Below are positions 1 to 8,685 of a DNA stretch of 64,000 bases, one piece after another. Made by a program: the position numbers and the translations under genes. Within the stretch, counting starts at the first letter, position 1; each line of letters begins with the position of its first letter. The DNA comes from Homoserinimonas sp044769865 (GTDB lineage: Bacteria; Actinomycetota; Actinomycetes; Actinomycetales; Microbacteriaceae). The stretch spans positions 1,116,001-1,180,000 of the forward strand of contig NZ_JBIZWA010000001.1 of assembly GCF_044769865.1 (NCBI RefSeq), written 5' to 3'. The notes below the pieces were generated by a model. It did not search any database. It was not told the DNA's origin and worked only from the letters and a program-made list of their open reading frames with translations.

Positions 1-828
1 AGCGAGGCCCACGCCGTGCTCGCTGACCCCGAGACGCGCCGCGAGTACGACCAGGTGCGCGCGATGGGCATGGGTGCCCCGCGCTTCACGGCGGGCGGCC
101 GCGGTCAGGCGGGCGGCTTCGAGGACATCTTCGGTGGCATGTTCGGCGGCGGCGCTCCCGGTGGCGCCCCGGGCGGTGCCCGCGGCGGCTACCAGTCGGC
201 AGACTTCAGCGACATCTTCGGCGGGATGTTCGGGGGTGGCGGCTTCAATGGTGGCGGCTTCCGCGGCGCCCAGTCGAAGGGACGGGATGTCACCGCCACG
301 ACGACGCTCGACTTTGTCTCGGCCATCAACGGCGACACGGTGCGGCTGCAGGGCGTGGGCGGCAAGCCCATGACCGTGCGCATCCCTGCTGGCGTCAGCG
401 ACGGCCAGAAGATCCGGCTCAAAGGCAAGGGCGAGCCGAGCCTCGACGGCGGCCCGGCCGGCGACCTGACCCTCACCGTCACGGTCAAAAAGCATCCGGT
501 GTTCACTCGCGACGGCGACAACCTGCGCGTCGACGTGCCCGTCACCTTCGTCGAGGCCGTGCAGGGCGCCACGATCGAGGTGCCCACCCTGGGCGGCGAA
601 CCCGTCAAGCTGAAGGTGCCGCCGGGCACGCCAAGTGGCCGGGTGCTGCGGGTCAAGGGCCGCGGGGTGACCGTGGGCGGAGCATCCGGTGACCTGCTCG
701 CGACCGTGCAGGTCGTGGTTCCCAGCCACCTGACCCCCGATGCCGCGAAGGCCGTCAAGGCGCTCGCGAAGGCCCTGCCCGATGAGAACCCCCGTGATGA
801 CCTGATCGCCAGGGCGCGGAAGGGGTGA
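1..828 (+). CDS. dnaJ: DnaJ-family co-chaperone, 5'-truncated by window edge
   Basis: The reading frame is open from base 1, so the N-terminal J domain start lies outside the window; the visible part opens with the end of the J domain (VLADPETRREYD). A Gly/Phe-rich linker with two DIFGGMFGG repeats follows, then the two beta-sandwich substrate-binding domains and the dimerisation tail. No CxxCxGxG zinc-finger repeats lie between the G/F linker and the C-terminal domain, so this is a class B (CbpA/DnaJ1-like) protein. It would stimulate DnaK ATPase and present unfolded clients. hspR follows directly, matching the actinobacterial dnaK-grpE-dnaJ-hspR operon, so dnaK and grpE are expected just upstream. 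Confidence 0.95.
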   Translation, partial: SEAHAVLADPETRREYDQVRAMGMGAPRFTAGGRGQAGGFEDIFGGMFGGGAPGGAPGGARGGYQSADFSDIFGGMFGGGGFNGGGFRGAQSKGRDVTATTTLDFVSAINGDTVRLQGVGGKPMTVRIPAGVSDGQKIRLKGKGEPSLDGGPAGDLTLTVTVKKHPVFTRDGDNLRVDVPVTFVEAVQGATIEVPTLGGEPVKLKVPPGTPSGRVLRVKGRGVTVGGASGDLLATVQVVVPSHLTPDAAKAVKALAKALPDENPRDDLIARARKG

Positions 829-830
829 GC

Positions 831-1253
831 ATGGATCCCGCCGCTCCCCTCTTCGCCATCGCCGTCGCGGCGGAGCTGGCGGGCATGCACCCGCAGACGC
901 TGCGGCAGTATGACCGTCTCGGGCTTGTCAGCCCCAAGCGCACGAGCGGCAAGTCGCGTCGGTACTCGATGCGGGATGTCGTGCAGTTGCGTGAGATCGC
1001 GGCGCTCGGGGCCGAGGGCGTCAGCCTTGAGGGCATCCGTCGCATCATGTCGCTCGAGAATCGCGTCATGGAGCTCTCGGAGCGGGTGCGTGAACTCGAG
1101 ACGGCGCTCGCGGACGAGATGCTGAAGCAGTCCGGCCGTCGGGTGTTCGCGGCCGACGAGACCGGTGCCGTCGTCTCGCTGCGCGCGGGGGAGCGCGTGC
1201 GCCGCGCCAACCAGGTCGTCGTGTGGCGGCCCCTCGAACGCGGCCAGTCATGA
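831..1253 (+). CDS. hspR: HspR, MerR-family heat-shock repressor
   Basis: A 140-residue protein with an N-terminal MerR-type winged helix (MHPQTLRQYDRLGLVSPKR) and a short coiled tail ending in a basic segment, as in actinobacterial HspR. HspR binds HAIR operators with DnaK as co-repressor and controls dnaK operons and clpB. The ATG at 831 is preferred because AAGGGG ends 5 nt upstream; a GTG at 825 overlapping the dnaJ stop is the alternative. A HAIR-like operator in front of clpB at 15781 is a probable target in this same window. Confidence 0.93.
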   Translation: MDPAAPLFAIAVAAELAGMHPQTLRQYDRLGLVSPKRTSGKSRRYSMRDVVQLREIAALGAEGVSLEGIRRIMSLENRVMELSERVRELETALADEMLKQSGRRVFAADETGAVVSLRAGERVRRANQVVVWRPLERGQS

Positions 1254-2419
1254 CCGGGTTCGCCTTCGAGCGGCTGCGCCGTCGGCCAGACCTTGAAGCG
1301 CCCAACCTGTTCGCCTTCGATGCGAGCGACCGGCTGATCCTCGACGAGGCGGCCTCCGACATCGCCGCGCATCCTGATGCTGTCGTCACGATCGGCGACC
1401 GGTACGGGGCACTGACGCTCGGGGCCGCGGCGCTGCACGGTGCCACGGCCATCCGCTCGCACCAGGACGCCCTAATCGGCGAGCGCGCCCTCGACGCGAA
1501 CGCCCACGAGCTGGGACTCGACGGATGCTTCACGCACCACGAACTCGACGCCGAACTGTTCCGTGGCGCCCGCACCGTGCTCATGCAACTCCCCAAGAGT
1601 CTCGACCAACTCGACGAGGTCGCCGGGCTGATCGCCGCCCATGCCGACCCGGCCGTCGTCGTCTACGCGGGCGGACGCATCAAGCACCTCACCCCCGCCA
1701 TGAATGAGGTGCTCGGGCGCCACTTCGGCTCCGTGAACGCGACGCTCGCGCGCCAGAAGTCGCGCGTGCTCGTGGCCCGCGCGCCCCGCGCTGGCGAGAG
1801 CGAGTGGCCGAAGCACGAGTTCCACGCCGAGCTCGACCTGTGGGTGTGCGCGCACGGTGGCGCCTTCGCGGGCACGCGGCTCGACATCGGCACGCGCTTC
1901 CTGCTGCAGTTCCTCGACCGGGTGAAGGCGGATGCGCGCACGGCCATCGACCTCGGCTGCGGCACGGGCATCCTTGCGGCGGCGCTCAAGCGTTCACGGC
2001 CCGAGCTTGAGGTGCTCGCCACCGACCAGTCGGCGGCGGCCGTGGCATCCGCTCGCGCGACCATGGCGGCCAACGAGCTCGACGTCACGGTGATGCGAGA
2101 CGTGGGGCTTGCTTCGAGGCCGGATGCCTCAGCCGACGTTGTGCTGCTGAACCCGCCATTTCACGCGGGGTCGACCGTGCACTCGGGGCTCGCCCAGGCG
2201 CTCTTCGCTGACGCGGCGCGGGTGCTGCGCCCCGGCGGGGAACTGTGGACCGTGTTCAACTCGCACCTCGGCTACCGGCCGGCGCTGCAGCGCACGGTCG
2301 GCCCGACGCGGGTTGTCGGTCAGAGCCCGAAGTTCACCGTGACGGTGTCGACGGCTGGCCTTCACCACGACCTCGCGAAACGTGATGTACGTTCAATGTC
2401 AAGCGCGACAGGAGACTGA
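1250..2419 (+). CDS. Class I SAM-dependent methyltransferase, RsmC/RlmG-like
   Basis: A 389-residue protein whose C-terminal half carries a methyltransferase fold: motif I DLGCGTGILAAAL near residue 230 and the NPPFH motif near residue 303, typical of RsmC/RlmG enzymes that methylate guanine N2 in rRNA. The N-terminal half resembles the duplicated, degenerate methyltransferase domain of that family. The start overlaps the hspR stop (ATGA), so it is probably co-transcribed with the heat-shock operon. The exact rRNA target cannot be told from sequence. The last dozen residues look unlike the family core and may mark the junction with the module that follows. Confidence 0.8.
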   Translation: MTGFAFERLRRRPDLEAPNLFAFDASDRLILDEAASDIAAHPDAVVTIGDRYGALTLGAAALHGATAIRSHQDALIGERALDANAHELGLDGCFTHHELDAELFRGARTVLMQLPKSLDQLDEVAGLIAAHADPAVVVYAGGRIKHLTPAMNEVLGRHFGSVNATLARQKSRVLVARAPRAGESEWPKHEFHAELDLWVCAHGGAFAGTRLDIGTRFLLQFLDRVKADARTAIDLGCGTGILAAALKRSRPELEVLATDQSAAAVASARATMAANELDVTVMRDVGLASRPDASADVVLLNPPFHAGSTVHSGLAQALFADAARVLRPGGELWTVFNSHLGYRPALQRTVGPTRVVGQSPKFTVTVSTAGLHHDLAKRDVRSMSSATGD

Positions 2420-2423
2420 GATC

Positions 2424-3323
2424 TTGACCGAAGAGCATGGCGAGTCACTGTCGGCTGCCGCCACAAGGGCTCCCTCCCGGCTCAGCTCGCAGCGACTGCT
2501 CGTGACGATGCTTGCGGACTACAACTTCGCCCTTGCGGGTGCCGTGCCATCAGCCGCCATCGTCGAACTCCTGGGCGAGTTCGGCATCAGCTCGGCCGGC
2601 GCTCGCGTCGCGCTCAGCCGCGTGGCCAAGTCAGGGATGCTCGTGCAGTCGCGTTCGGGTCGCAAGACGGCCTACTCGCTCAGCGAGCACGGGCACGAGG
2701 CGCGCGAGAAGCGGCTCAAGGGCTACCTCGATTTCGGCGCCGTCGACCGCGAGTGGGATGGCCGCTGGACCATCGTCGTGTTCTCGATCCCCGAGGAAGA
2801 CAAGGGCTTGCGCCCGCGGTTCCGGCGAGAGCTGGAGCGCCTTCGCTTCGCCCCACTCACCGACGCCGTGTGGCTGCAGCCCAACGACTGCGGCCGCGAG
2901 ATCGCCAGCGCCGGCGCAGAGGTGGGAGTCGGGTTGGCCGTGGTGCGTGCCGAGTTCCAGCACACCGAGTACTCGAGGCTCTCGCCCGTCGATGCGTTCG
3001 ACCTGCCTGCGGTCAGGGCTCGCTATGAGGAGTACCTCGACGAGTTCGGCCCCTGGGTCGAGCGGATGAGGGCGGGACAGATCGCGCCGAACCATGCGCT
3101 CGTGCTGCGCACCAACGTGCTGGCGTCGTGGAGTGAGATCGCCCGGACGGATCCAGACCTTCCCGCAGAGCTGCTCCCGGAGGATTGGCCCCGCACCCGC
3201 ACCCGTGAGCTGTTCTTCGAGCTCTGGGAGGGGCTGGGGCAGATCGCGCTGCATCGCCTTCGTGAGATCGTCGGCCGACACGACAACGGTGCGGCCCAGC
3301 GCTTGAGCGTGCGCATCCGCTGA
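2424..3323 (+). CDS. PaaX-family transcriptional regulator
   Basis: A 299-residue protein. Residues about 15-100 form the PaaX-type winged helix (FGISSAGARVALSRVAKSG), followed by the PaaX central domain (RWTIVVFSIPEEDKGLRPRF) and a C-terminal domain containing ELLPEDWPRTRTRELF. PaaX proteins repress catabolic genes and are released by an acyl-CoA-type ligand. I chose the TTG at 2424 because AGGAGA lies 8 nt upstream. It sits at the left edge of the catabolic module and is the obvious candidate to regulate it. It converges with the PrpD gene, leaving 4 bp between the stop codons. Confidence 0.85.
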   Translation: MTEEHGESLSAAATRAPSRLSSQRLLVTMLADYNFALAGAVPSAAIVELLGEFGISSAGARVALSRVAKSGMLVQSRSGRKTAYSLSEHGHEAREKRLKGYLDFGAVDREWDGRWTIVVFSIPEEDKGLRPRFRRELERLRFAPLTDAVWLQPNDCGREIASAGAEVGVGLAVVRAEFQHTEYSRLSPVDAFDLPAVRARYEEYLDEFGPWVERMRAGQIAPNHALVLRTNVLASWSEIARTDPDLPAELLPEDWPRTRTRELFFELWEGLGQIALHRLREIVGRHDNGAAQRLSVRIR

Positions 3324-3327
3324 CGCT

Positions 3328-4710
3328 TCACGGGGTGAGGATGCTGGGGAGCTCCTCGCGCAGGTTCTCGGCGTCGGCGATCGACAGGATGCGGTCTGCC
3401 AGTGCGCCCGCGCGCTCCGCGCCAGGTGCAGTGATCGAACGGGTGACGCACTCGACGAACTTCTCGCGAAGCCCGGCCATCCCGAGGGGGGAGGTGGGGT
3501 TGCCGCGCGGCGTGGGTATGTCCTTGTGGAGGCGACGCCCGTCTCGAAGGATCACGGTGATCTCCCCGTGCGTCATCGATTCGTCACGTGCCTTCGCCGG
3601 GTCGGGAACGAAGTCGATGCGGTCAGCGAGTGCCAGTACCTCGGGGTCCGACAGCGCCGCGGGCGTGTAGGAGTCGAAGGTGACATCGCCGTGCACGAGT
3701 GCGCTCGCCACGGTGAAGGGCAGGCTGAACTTGGCGTCGATCGCCTCAGAGGGCCGTCGTTTCGAGTCGATGGGCTCGGCAAGCATGATGTTGACGGGCG
3801 CGCCGAGGAGCTCCACCCGGTCGATGTCGAGGAGGGGCGCCTGCTCGCGCAGGTCGAGCGCGCCTTCGACGAAGGAATGGGTTCCGCGGCAGCTGGGCCA
3901 GGGCTTGAAGCTGACCTGGGTGCCCCAGAAGCTGCTCCCCAACCCGCGCAGCAATGCTTCGCGCTCATACTCCCCGCCGGCGAAGGTGGCGAAGAAGCCC
4001 TTCTTGCCCTCAAGCGGGGCGTCGAATCCGGTGATGCCTCGCTCCGCCAGTTCGACGGACCGCACTGCGACGTGAGAGGCGAAGCCGTCGCGCACGGCGC
4101 GGACAACGGAATGCGGGCTGTGCTTCACCTCGCCGCTGGCCGTGCTCTGCGAGATGGCGAGTGAGAGCGCGTCGAGGGTCTGCGCGGCGCTGAGCCCCAG
4201 CAGGTTGGAAGCGCCGACCGTCGCCCCCAATGCGCCGAGGATGGGCGGCGGGTACCAGCCGCGGTCGCCGATGGCGGTGCCCGCGGCCTGGGCGAGGCGC
4301 CCCGACACGTCGCACGCGATCGCCATGGCGCAGATCAGTCGTTCGCCCGAGATTCCGCGCTGCTCGGCCACCGCGAGCAGGGCAGGGATCGACTGGGCGT
4401 TGGGATGGATCGGAAGGTTGTCGATCGAGTCCTCGAAGTCGAGAGCGTGGGAGAGGGCACCGTTCGCAAACGCGGCTGATGCAGCGGGCACTCGCTTCCC
4501 GGTCCCGAACACCGTGGCGTCCTGCCTGCCTCCCTCGTCGAGCACCAGCTCAGTGAAGCGGCGGGGCCCGCCGGGTTCCGATGTCGCTGCGAGGGACACA
4601 CCGAGGCCGTCCAGCAGTGAGAGAGTGGCTGCCCGGCGCACATCGGGTTGCAGGTCAGCGTAGGTGAGTGCCGAGGTGATTCCCACGAGTTCGGCGGAGA
4701 GAGTGCTCAA
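3328..4710 (-). CDS. MmgE/PrpD family protein (2-methylcitrate dehydratase-like)
   Basis: A 460-residue protein covering the full MmgE/PrpD fold: the N-terminal all-helical domain (SHALDFEDS near residue 90; WYPPPILGALGATVGA) and the C-terminal lid domain (KPWPSCRGTHSFVEGAL). Members include 2-methylcitrate dehydratase, cis-aconitate decarboxylase and other hydro-lyases, and several have unknown substrates. There is no prpB or prpC nearby, so propionate catabolism is not indicated. It starts with TTG 5 nt after AAGGAG. It is transcribed away from the ABC operon, with a shared palindrome at 4759-4779 between them. It probably dehydrates or isomerises an intermediate of the module's substrate. 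Confidence 0.85.
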   Translation of the reverse strand: MSTLSAELVGITSALTYADLQPDVRRAATLSLLDGLGVSLAATSEPGGPRRFTELVLDEGGRQDATVFGTGKRVPAASAAFANGALSHALDFEDSIDNLPIHPNAQSIPALLAVAEQRGISGERLICAMAIACDVSGRLAQAAGTAIGDRGWYPPPILGALGATVGASNLLGLSAAQTLDALSLAISQSTASGEVKHSPHSVVRAVRDGFASHVAVRSVELAERGITGFDAPLEGKKGFFATFAGGEYEREALLRGLGSSFWGTQVSFKPWPSCRGTHSFVEGALDLREQAPLLDIDRVELLGAPVNIMLAEPIDSKRRPSEAIDAKFSLPFTVASALVHGDVTFDSYTPAALSDPEVLALADRIDFVPDPAKARDESMTHGEITVILRDGRRLHKDIPTPRGNPTSPLGMAGLREKFVECVTRSITAPGAERAGALADRILSIADAENLREELPSILTP

Positions 4711-4758
4711 TGGTGCTCCTTAGGTAGCCCTGGACCGTGGTTGGATCGCGGGCGGATG

Positions 4759-4779
4759 GTCAATGTATAACAGATTGAC
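4759..4779. promoter_or_regulatory. Palindromic operator candidate in divergent promoter
   Basis: GTCAAT and ATTGAC form a perfect 6-bp inverted repeat around 9 bases. The inner part is TGTATAACA, whose GT...AC symmetry resembles sites of many GntR-type repressors. On the minus strand TATACA (4764-4769) with TTGCTG (4786-4791, 16-bp spacer) gives a plausible promoter for the PrpD gene lying inside the palindrome. Binding by the PaaX-like protein or another regulator is inference. Confidence 0.5.
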
Positions 4780-4868
4780 AAACGACAGCAATCGCTGGTG
4801 ATATGTAACTGCTCGTCTGGCGAGCGGGTCCTCAGAGCTGAGGGCAGGATGGCGCGGGAGGAGGCCGA

Positions 4869-5810
4869 GTGGTCCGGTTCGTGATGCGGCGTGCATTGTT
4901 CGCGGTACCCGTCATGCTGGTCGTCACCGTGCTCAGCTTCGTGCTGACGGCATTCGTGCCCGGTGACGCGGCGCGCACCATCCTCGGACCCGATGCCACC
5001 GACGAGGAGTATGCGAGGCTCCGCAGCGAGATGCGGCTCGATGACCCTCTCGTGGTGCGCTACATCGTGTGGCTCGGTGCGCTGCTGCGCGGCGACCTCG
5101 GCCGATCGCTGCTCAACAACCAGCCTGTCGTGGATGCGCTCAACCAGCGACTGCCCGTCACCCTCAGCCTCATCGTCGTCGCTGCGCTCGTCACGGCGAT
5201 CATCGGCGTGGCCTTCGGCATCGCGAGCGCGGTCAAGGGAGGCGCCCTCGGCCGTGGGCTCGACATGCTGGCCTCCTTCGGCCAGGCGGTGCCGGACTAC
5301 TGGTTGGCCCTGCTCCTCGTGATCGTCTTCGCCGTCAACCTCGGCCTCTTTCCCGCGACCGGATGGGTGCCGCCGGGTGAGTCGGTCAGTCGTTGGGCCG
5401 AGCGGCTCGTGCTTCCCGTCGTCGCGCTCGCCGCGGGAGGCATCACGGGGATCGCCAAGCAGACGAGGGACTCGATGCTCTCGGTCCTCGCGAGCGAGTA
5501 CATCCTGTCTCTCAGGGCGGTGGGTGTGCCGATGTCGAGCATCATCTTCAGGCACGCGTTGCGGAACGCCGCGATGCCCGTCCTGACGGTCATGGGCATG
5601 ATCTTCGTCGGTGCTGTCGGCGGCACGGTGCTGATCGAGAGGGTCTTCGCCCTCCCCGGGCTCGGCGGCCTCGCGGTGTCGTCGACCCTGTACGGCGACA
5701 TCCCGGTCGTCCAGGGCCTGGTGGTCTACTTCACCGCCATCGTGCTCGTCGTCAACCTGTTGGTCGACATCGCGTATGGCCTGCTCAACCCGAAGGTGAG
5801 AGTGAGATGA
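4869..5810 (+). CDS. Peptide-type ABC transporter permease (DppB-like)
   Basis: A 313-residue inner-membrane protein of the binding-protein-dependent transport family. It has a short N-terminal TM segment, then the DppB/OppB arrangement with DLGRSLLNNQPV, and the EAA-type cytoplasmic loop around GVPMSSIIFRHALRNAAMPVL that docks to the ATPase. A GTG at 4869 is used after GGGAGGAGG. It is the first gene of a tight operon (4-bp overlaps with the next genes), forming the membrane channel with the DppC-like half of the next protein. The substrate class (peptide, nickel or other small polar molecule) cannot be fixed. Confidence 0.9.
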   Translation: MVRFVMRRALFAVPVMLVVTVLSFVLTAFVPGDAARTILGPDATDEEYARLRSEMRLDDPLVVRYIVWLGALLRGDLGRSLLNNQPVVDALNQRLPVTLSLIVVAALVTAIIGVAFGIASAVKGGALGRGLDMLASFGQAVPDYWLALLLVIVFAVNLGLFPATGWVPPGESVSRWAERLVLPVVALAAGGITGIAKQTRDSMLSVLASEYILSLRAVGVPMSSIIFRHALRNAAMPVLTVMGMIFVGAVGGTVLIERVFALPGLGGLAVSSTLYGDIPVVQGLVVYFTAIVLVVNLLVDIAYGLLNPKVRVR

Positions 5811-7837
5811 CTCCCAAACCGTCCCCCACGAAGGCCCCGACGCGTCGGGACGTGACCGTGAGCCTCGCGACTGTCACGAATTCCTCGCCGGCCGTGGGTT
5901 CCGCGCGGAGCGCCGAGGACCGCGTGCTGTCGTCTCGTCGTAGTCCCGGCACGATCGTGCGTCTCCTCCTTCGCCGTCCCGTTGCTGTGATCTCCCTCCT
6001 CTGGATCGCGCTGGTCTCGATCGCCTCCTTCGCCGCGCCCCTCCTGATGCCGCGTGATCCATACGAGACCAACCTCTCGAAGGCATACCAAGGACCGTCG
6101 CTCGAGAACCTGCTCGGAACCGACCAGCTCGGTCGCGACCTGCTCAGCAGGCTCATGATCGGCGGTGTCGAGCCGCTGAGCGGCGCGGCTGTCGCGCTGT
6201 CGATCGCCGTCGTCGTCGGCGCCACCGCCGGCATCCTCGCGGGCTACCTGGGCGGCGTGTTCGACTGGGTGAGCAGCCGCTGGGTCGAGATCAGCATGGC
6301 GATGCCGGGGCTCATCGTGCTGCTCGTCGTCCTGGCCGTCTTCCCGGGCAACACGATGGCGGCCATGGTCGCCTACGGCTTCCTGATCGCCAATCCGGTC
6401 TATCGCGTGGTGCGCGCCGCGACGTTCGCCGTCACGCCCGAACTCCACGTCGATGCAGCGAAGTCAGCCGGCCTCGGTGCCCTCCGAATCCTTCGTCGTC
6501 ACATCCTGCCCCGCATCATGGGCCCGCTCATTGTGCAGGCCACTCTCGTTGCCGGCGTGAGCATCCTGCTCAATACGGGACTCGGCTTCCTCGGCTTCGG
6601 GCCGAAGCCTCCCGCCACCTCCTGGGGTGCGCTGATCACGGAGGCATCGCAGCTCATCGTGATCCACCCGTGGATGCTGGTGCCGACGGGATTCGTCATC
6701 ATCCTCACGGTGCTCGCGCTCCACTCGATAGGCGACACCGTGCGCGACATCACGAACGAACGCTGGGCAGGGATGCCGCGTCGTGCGCGCCGCCGCCAGG
6801 TGCCGGCCGAGGCGGCGGTCGTCGACCAGCAGCCTGTGGCGGGACCCGAGGGCTCGGCGCTGCTGGAGGTGCGCGATCTCACCGTCGCCTTCGGCGACGA
6901 CAGGGTGCGTGTGGTGGAGGGCGTCTCATTCGCGGTCAACGCGGGTGAGATCGTCGGTCTTGTCGGTGAATCCGGATGCGGCAAGAGCGTCACCGGACGG
7001 GCTCTGGTTCGCCTCCTGGCCGAGGGAGGCGAGATCGTCGGCGGCAGTATCCGATTCGACGGCAAGGACATCGCGAGCATGAGCGAGCGCGAGGTCAACG
7101 CCCTTCGTGGCAGCGAGATCTCGTACATCTCGCAGGATCCGATGATGGCTCTCGACCCGAGCTTCACGATCGGCACCCTGGTGGGCGAAGCCGTGCAGCG
7201 GCAGGAGGGGCTGCGAGGCTCGGCGCAGAAGCAGCGGGTGCTCGAGCTGTTGGCCGCGGTCAAGCTACGCGGCCCCGAAGAAACGATGCGCCGTTACCCG
7301 CACCAGATCTCTGGCGGCATGGCGCAGCGGGTCATCATCGCACGGGCTCTCGCAGGGCGGCCCCGCCTCCTCATCGCAGACGAGCCGACCACGGCCCTCG
7401 ATGTCACGGTGCAGGCAGAGATCCTCGACCTGCTGCGGGAGTTCCAGTCGCGTTTCGGGATGGCGATCATCTTCGTCACACACGACTGGGGGGTGGTTGC
7501 CGACATCTGCGAGAGAGCCATCGTGATGTACGCGGGCCAGATCGTTGAGGCGGCGCCCATTCTCGACATCTTCGCGGCCCCCAAGCATCCCTACACAGAG
7601 GGGCTTGAGGCATCCAACCCGCACCATGCGACGCGAGGCGTGCCGCTGCCAGCCCTGGCAGGATCCGTGCCCGCGCCTCGGGATTGGCCCACCGGGTGCC
7701 GCTTCGCGGCCCGGTGTCCCTACGCCACGCCGGACTGCAAGGAGGCGCCCATCCCGCTCCTCAGTCCGGGCCCGGAGCGCCTCAGTAGGTGCATCCATAT
7801 CGAACGTGTCGGCACGCGCGAAGGAGTGACGAAATGA
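5807..7837 (+). CDS. Fused ABC permease-ATPase (DppC-DppD-like)
   Basis: A 676-residue single frame joining two usually separate subunits. Residues about 50-320 are a DppC-type permease with the PHP-like LGTDQLGRDLLSRLMIGG segment and an EAA loop (AAKSAGLGALRILRRHILPR). A basic/Ala linker (RRARRRQV) leads into a DppD-type ATPase from about 345: Walker A GESGCGKS at 387-394, signature ISGGMAQR near 501, Walker B LLIADEP, and the C-terminal oligopeptide cap with Cys residues (CRFAARCPYATPDC). There is no stop or frameshift at the joint. The start overlaps the previous stop (ATGA). Longer upstream starts would run through the DppB gene in another frame and were rejected. Confidence 0.9.
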   Translation: MTPKPSPTKAPTRRDVTVSLATVTNSSPAVGSARSAEDRVLSSRRSPGTIVRLLLRRPVAVISLLWIALVSIASFAAPLLMPRDPYETNLSKAYQGPSLENLLGTDQLGRDLLSRLMIGGVEPLSGAAVALSIAVVVGATAGILAGYLGGVFDWVSSRWVEISMAMPGLIVLLVVLAVFPGNTMAAMVAYGFLIANPVYRVVRAATFAVTPELHVDAAKSAGLGALRILRRHILPRIMGPLIVQATLVAGVSILLNTGLGFLGFGPKPPATSWGALITEASQLIVIHPWMLVPTGFVIILTVLALHSIGDTVRDITNERWAGMPRRARRRQVPAEAAVVDQQPVAGPEGSALLEVRDLTVAFGDDRVRVVEGVSFAVNAGEIVGLVGESGCGKSVTGRALVRLLAEGGEIVGGSIRFDGKDIASMSEREVNALRGSEISYISQDPMMALDPSFTIGTLVGEAVQRQEGLRGSAQKQRVLELLAAVKLRGPEETMRRYPHQISGGMAQRVIIARALAGRPRLLIADEPTTALDVTVQAEILDLLREFQSRFGMAIIFVTHDWGVVADICERAIVMYAGQIVEAAPILDIFAAPKHPYTEGLEASNPHHATRGVPLPALAGSVPAPRDWPTGCRFAARCPYATPDCKEAPIPLLSPGPERLSRCIHIERVGTREGVTK

Positions 7838-8685
7838 CCGTCCGGGAGCATCTCCTCGATGCGCGTGACCTCCGCGTCGTGTTCAAGGGTCGGAGGGGCA
7901 AGCCGCCCGTGGCCGCCCTCGATGGCGTGAGCATCACGATCGGAGACGGCGAGACCCTCGGCCTCGTCGGCGAGTCCGGCTCTGGCAAGTCGACGCTTGG
8001 CCGTGCCATCCTCGGCCTCAACCGCGTGCAGTCCGGAAGCATCGCCTTCGACGGCCATGACCTGTTCGAGTGGCGTCGACGGAATGCGCGCGAGGTCGCC
8101 GCAGCGCTCCAGGTCGTGTTCCAAGACCCGTACAGTTCGCTTAATCCCACCCAGACGGTGGGCCAGATCCTGGCCGAGCCGCTTCAGGCCCACGGGATGA
8201 GGGACAGGTCGGAGTTGGCGCGCCGTGTCTACGAGATGCTCGACCGGGTCGGGCTGGCCTCCGAGTATGTCGACCGGTATCCCCGTCAGTTCTCGGGAGG
8301 GCAGCGCCAGCGAATCGCCATCGCGCGGTCGCTCATGCTGGGGCCCAAGCTGATCGTCTGCGACGAGGCGCTGAGCGCGCTGGACCTCTCAGTGCAGGCC
8401 CAGGTCGCGAACGTGCTCATGGAGCTCCAGCGCGAACTCGGACTGAGCTATCTCTTCATCGCCCATGACCTCTCGATAGTCCGGTTGATGGCCCACCGCA
8501 CGGTCGTGATGCGCCACGGCCAGATCGTGGAGCAGGGGCCTACGGACGAGCTCTACTCGGCGCCGAAGCATCCGTATACCCAGGCCCTCCTCGCGGCTGA
8601 ACCCGTGCCAGACCCTGTGGAGCAGCGACGGCGAAGGCAAGCGCGCGCAGCGCTCGCGCAGCGCGGCCCGATGGCAACCGCATGA
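7834..8685 (+). CDS. Peptide-type ABC transporter ATPase (DppF-like)
   Basis: A 283-residue ATPase: Walker A GESGSGKST from residue 46, signature FSGGQRQRIAIARSL, Walker B LIVCDEALSALD, switch His in FIAHDLSIV. It pairs with the ATPase half of the fused upstream protein to drive import. The ATG at 7834 overlaps the previous stop and follows AAGGAG; upstream codons in frame lack a binding site. It is shorter than DppF proteins with the long C-terminal Cys-rich extension, so the iron-sulphur-like tail seen in the fused partner is absent here. Confidence 0.9.
   Translation: MTVREHLLDARDLRVVFKGRRGKPPVAALDGVSITIGDGETLGLVGESGSGKSTLGRAILGLNRVQSGSIAFDGHDLFEWRRRNAREVAAALQVVFQDPYSSLNPTQTVGQILAEPLQAHGMRDRSELARRVYEMLDRVGLASEYVDRYPRQFSGGQRQRIAIARSLMLGPKLIVCDEALSALDLSVQAQVANVLMELQRELGLSYLFIAHDLSIVRLMAHRTVVMRHGQIVEQGPTDELYSAPKHPYTQALLAAEPVPDPVEQRRRRQARAALAQRGPMATA

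Noticed and set aside
3328..4710. Methylcitrate-cycle gene cluster
   Set aside because: The PrpD-family gene stands alone; prpB, prpC and their usual regulator are absent and the family is functionally mixed.
5393..5806. N-terminal extension of the permease-ATPase fusion
   Set aside because: It lies out of frame inside the DppB-like gene and encodes Arg-rich junk; the ATGA at 5807 is the natural start.
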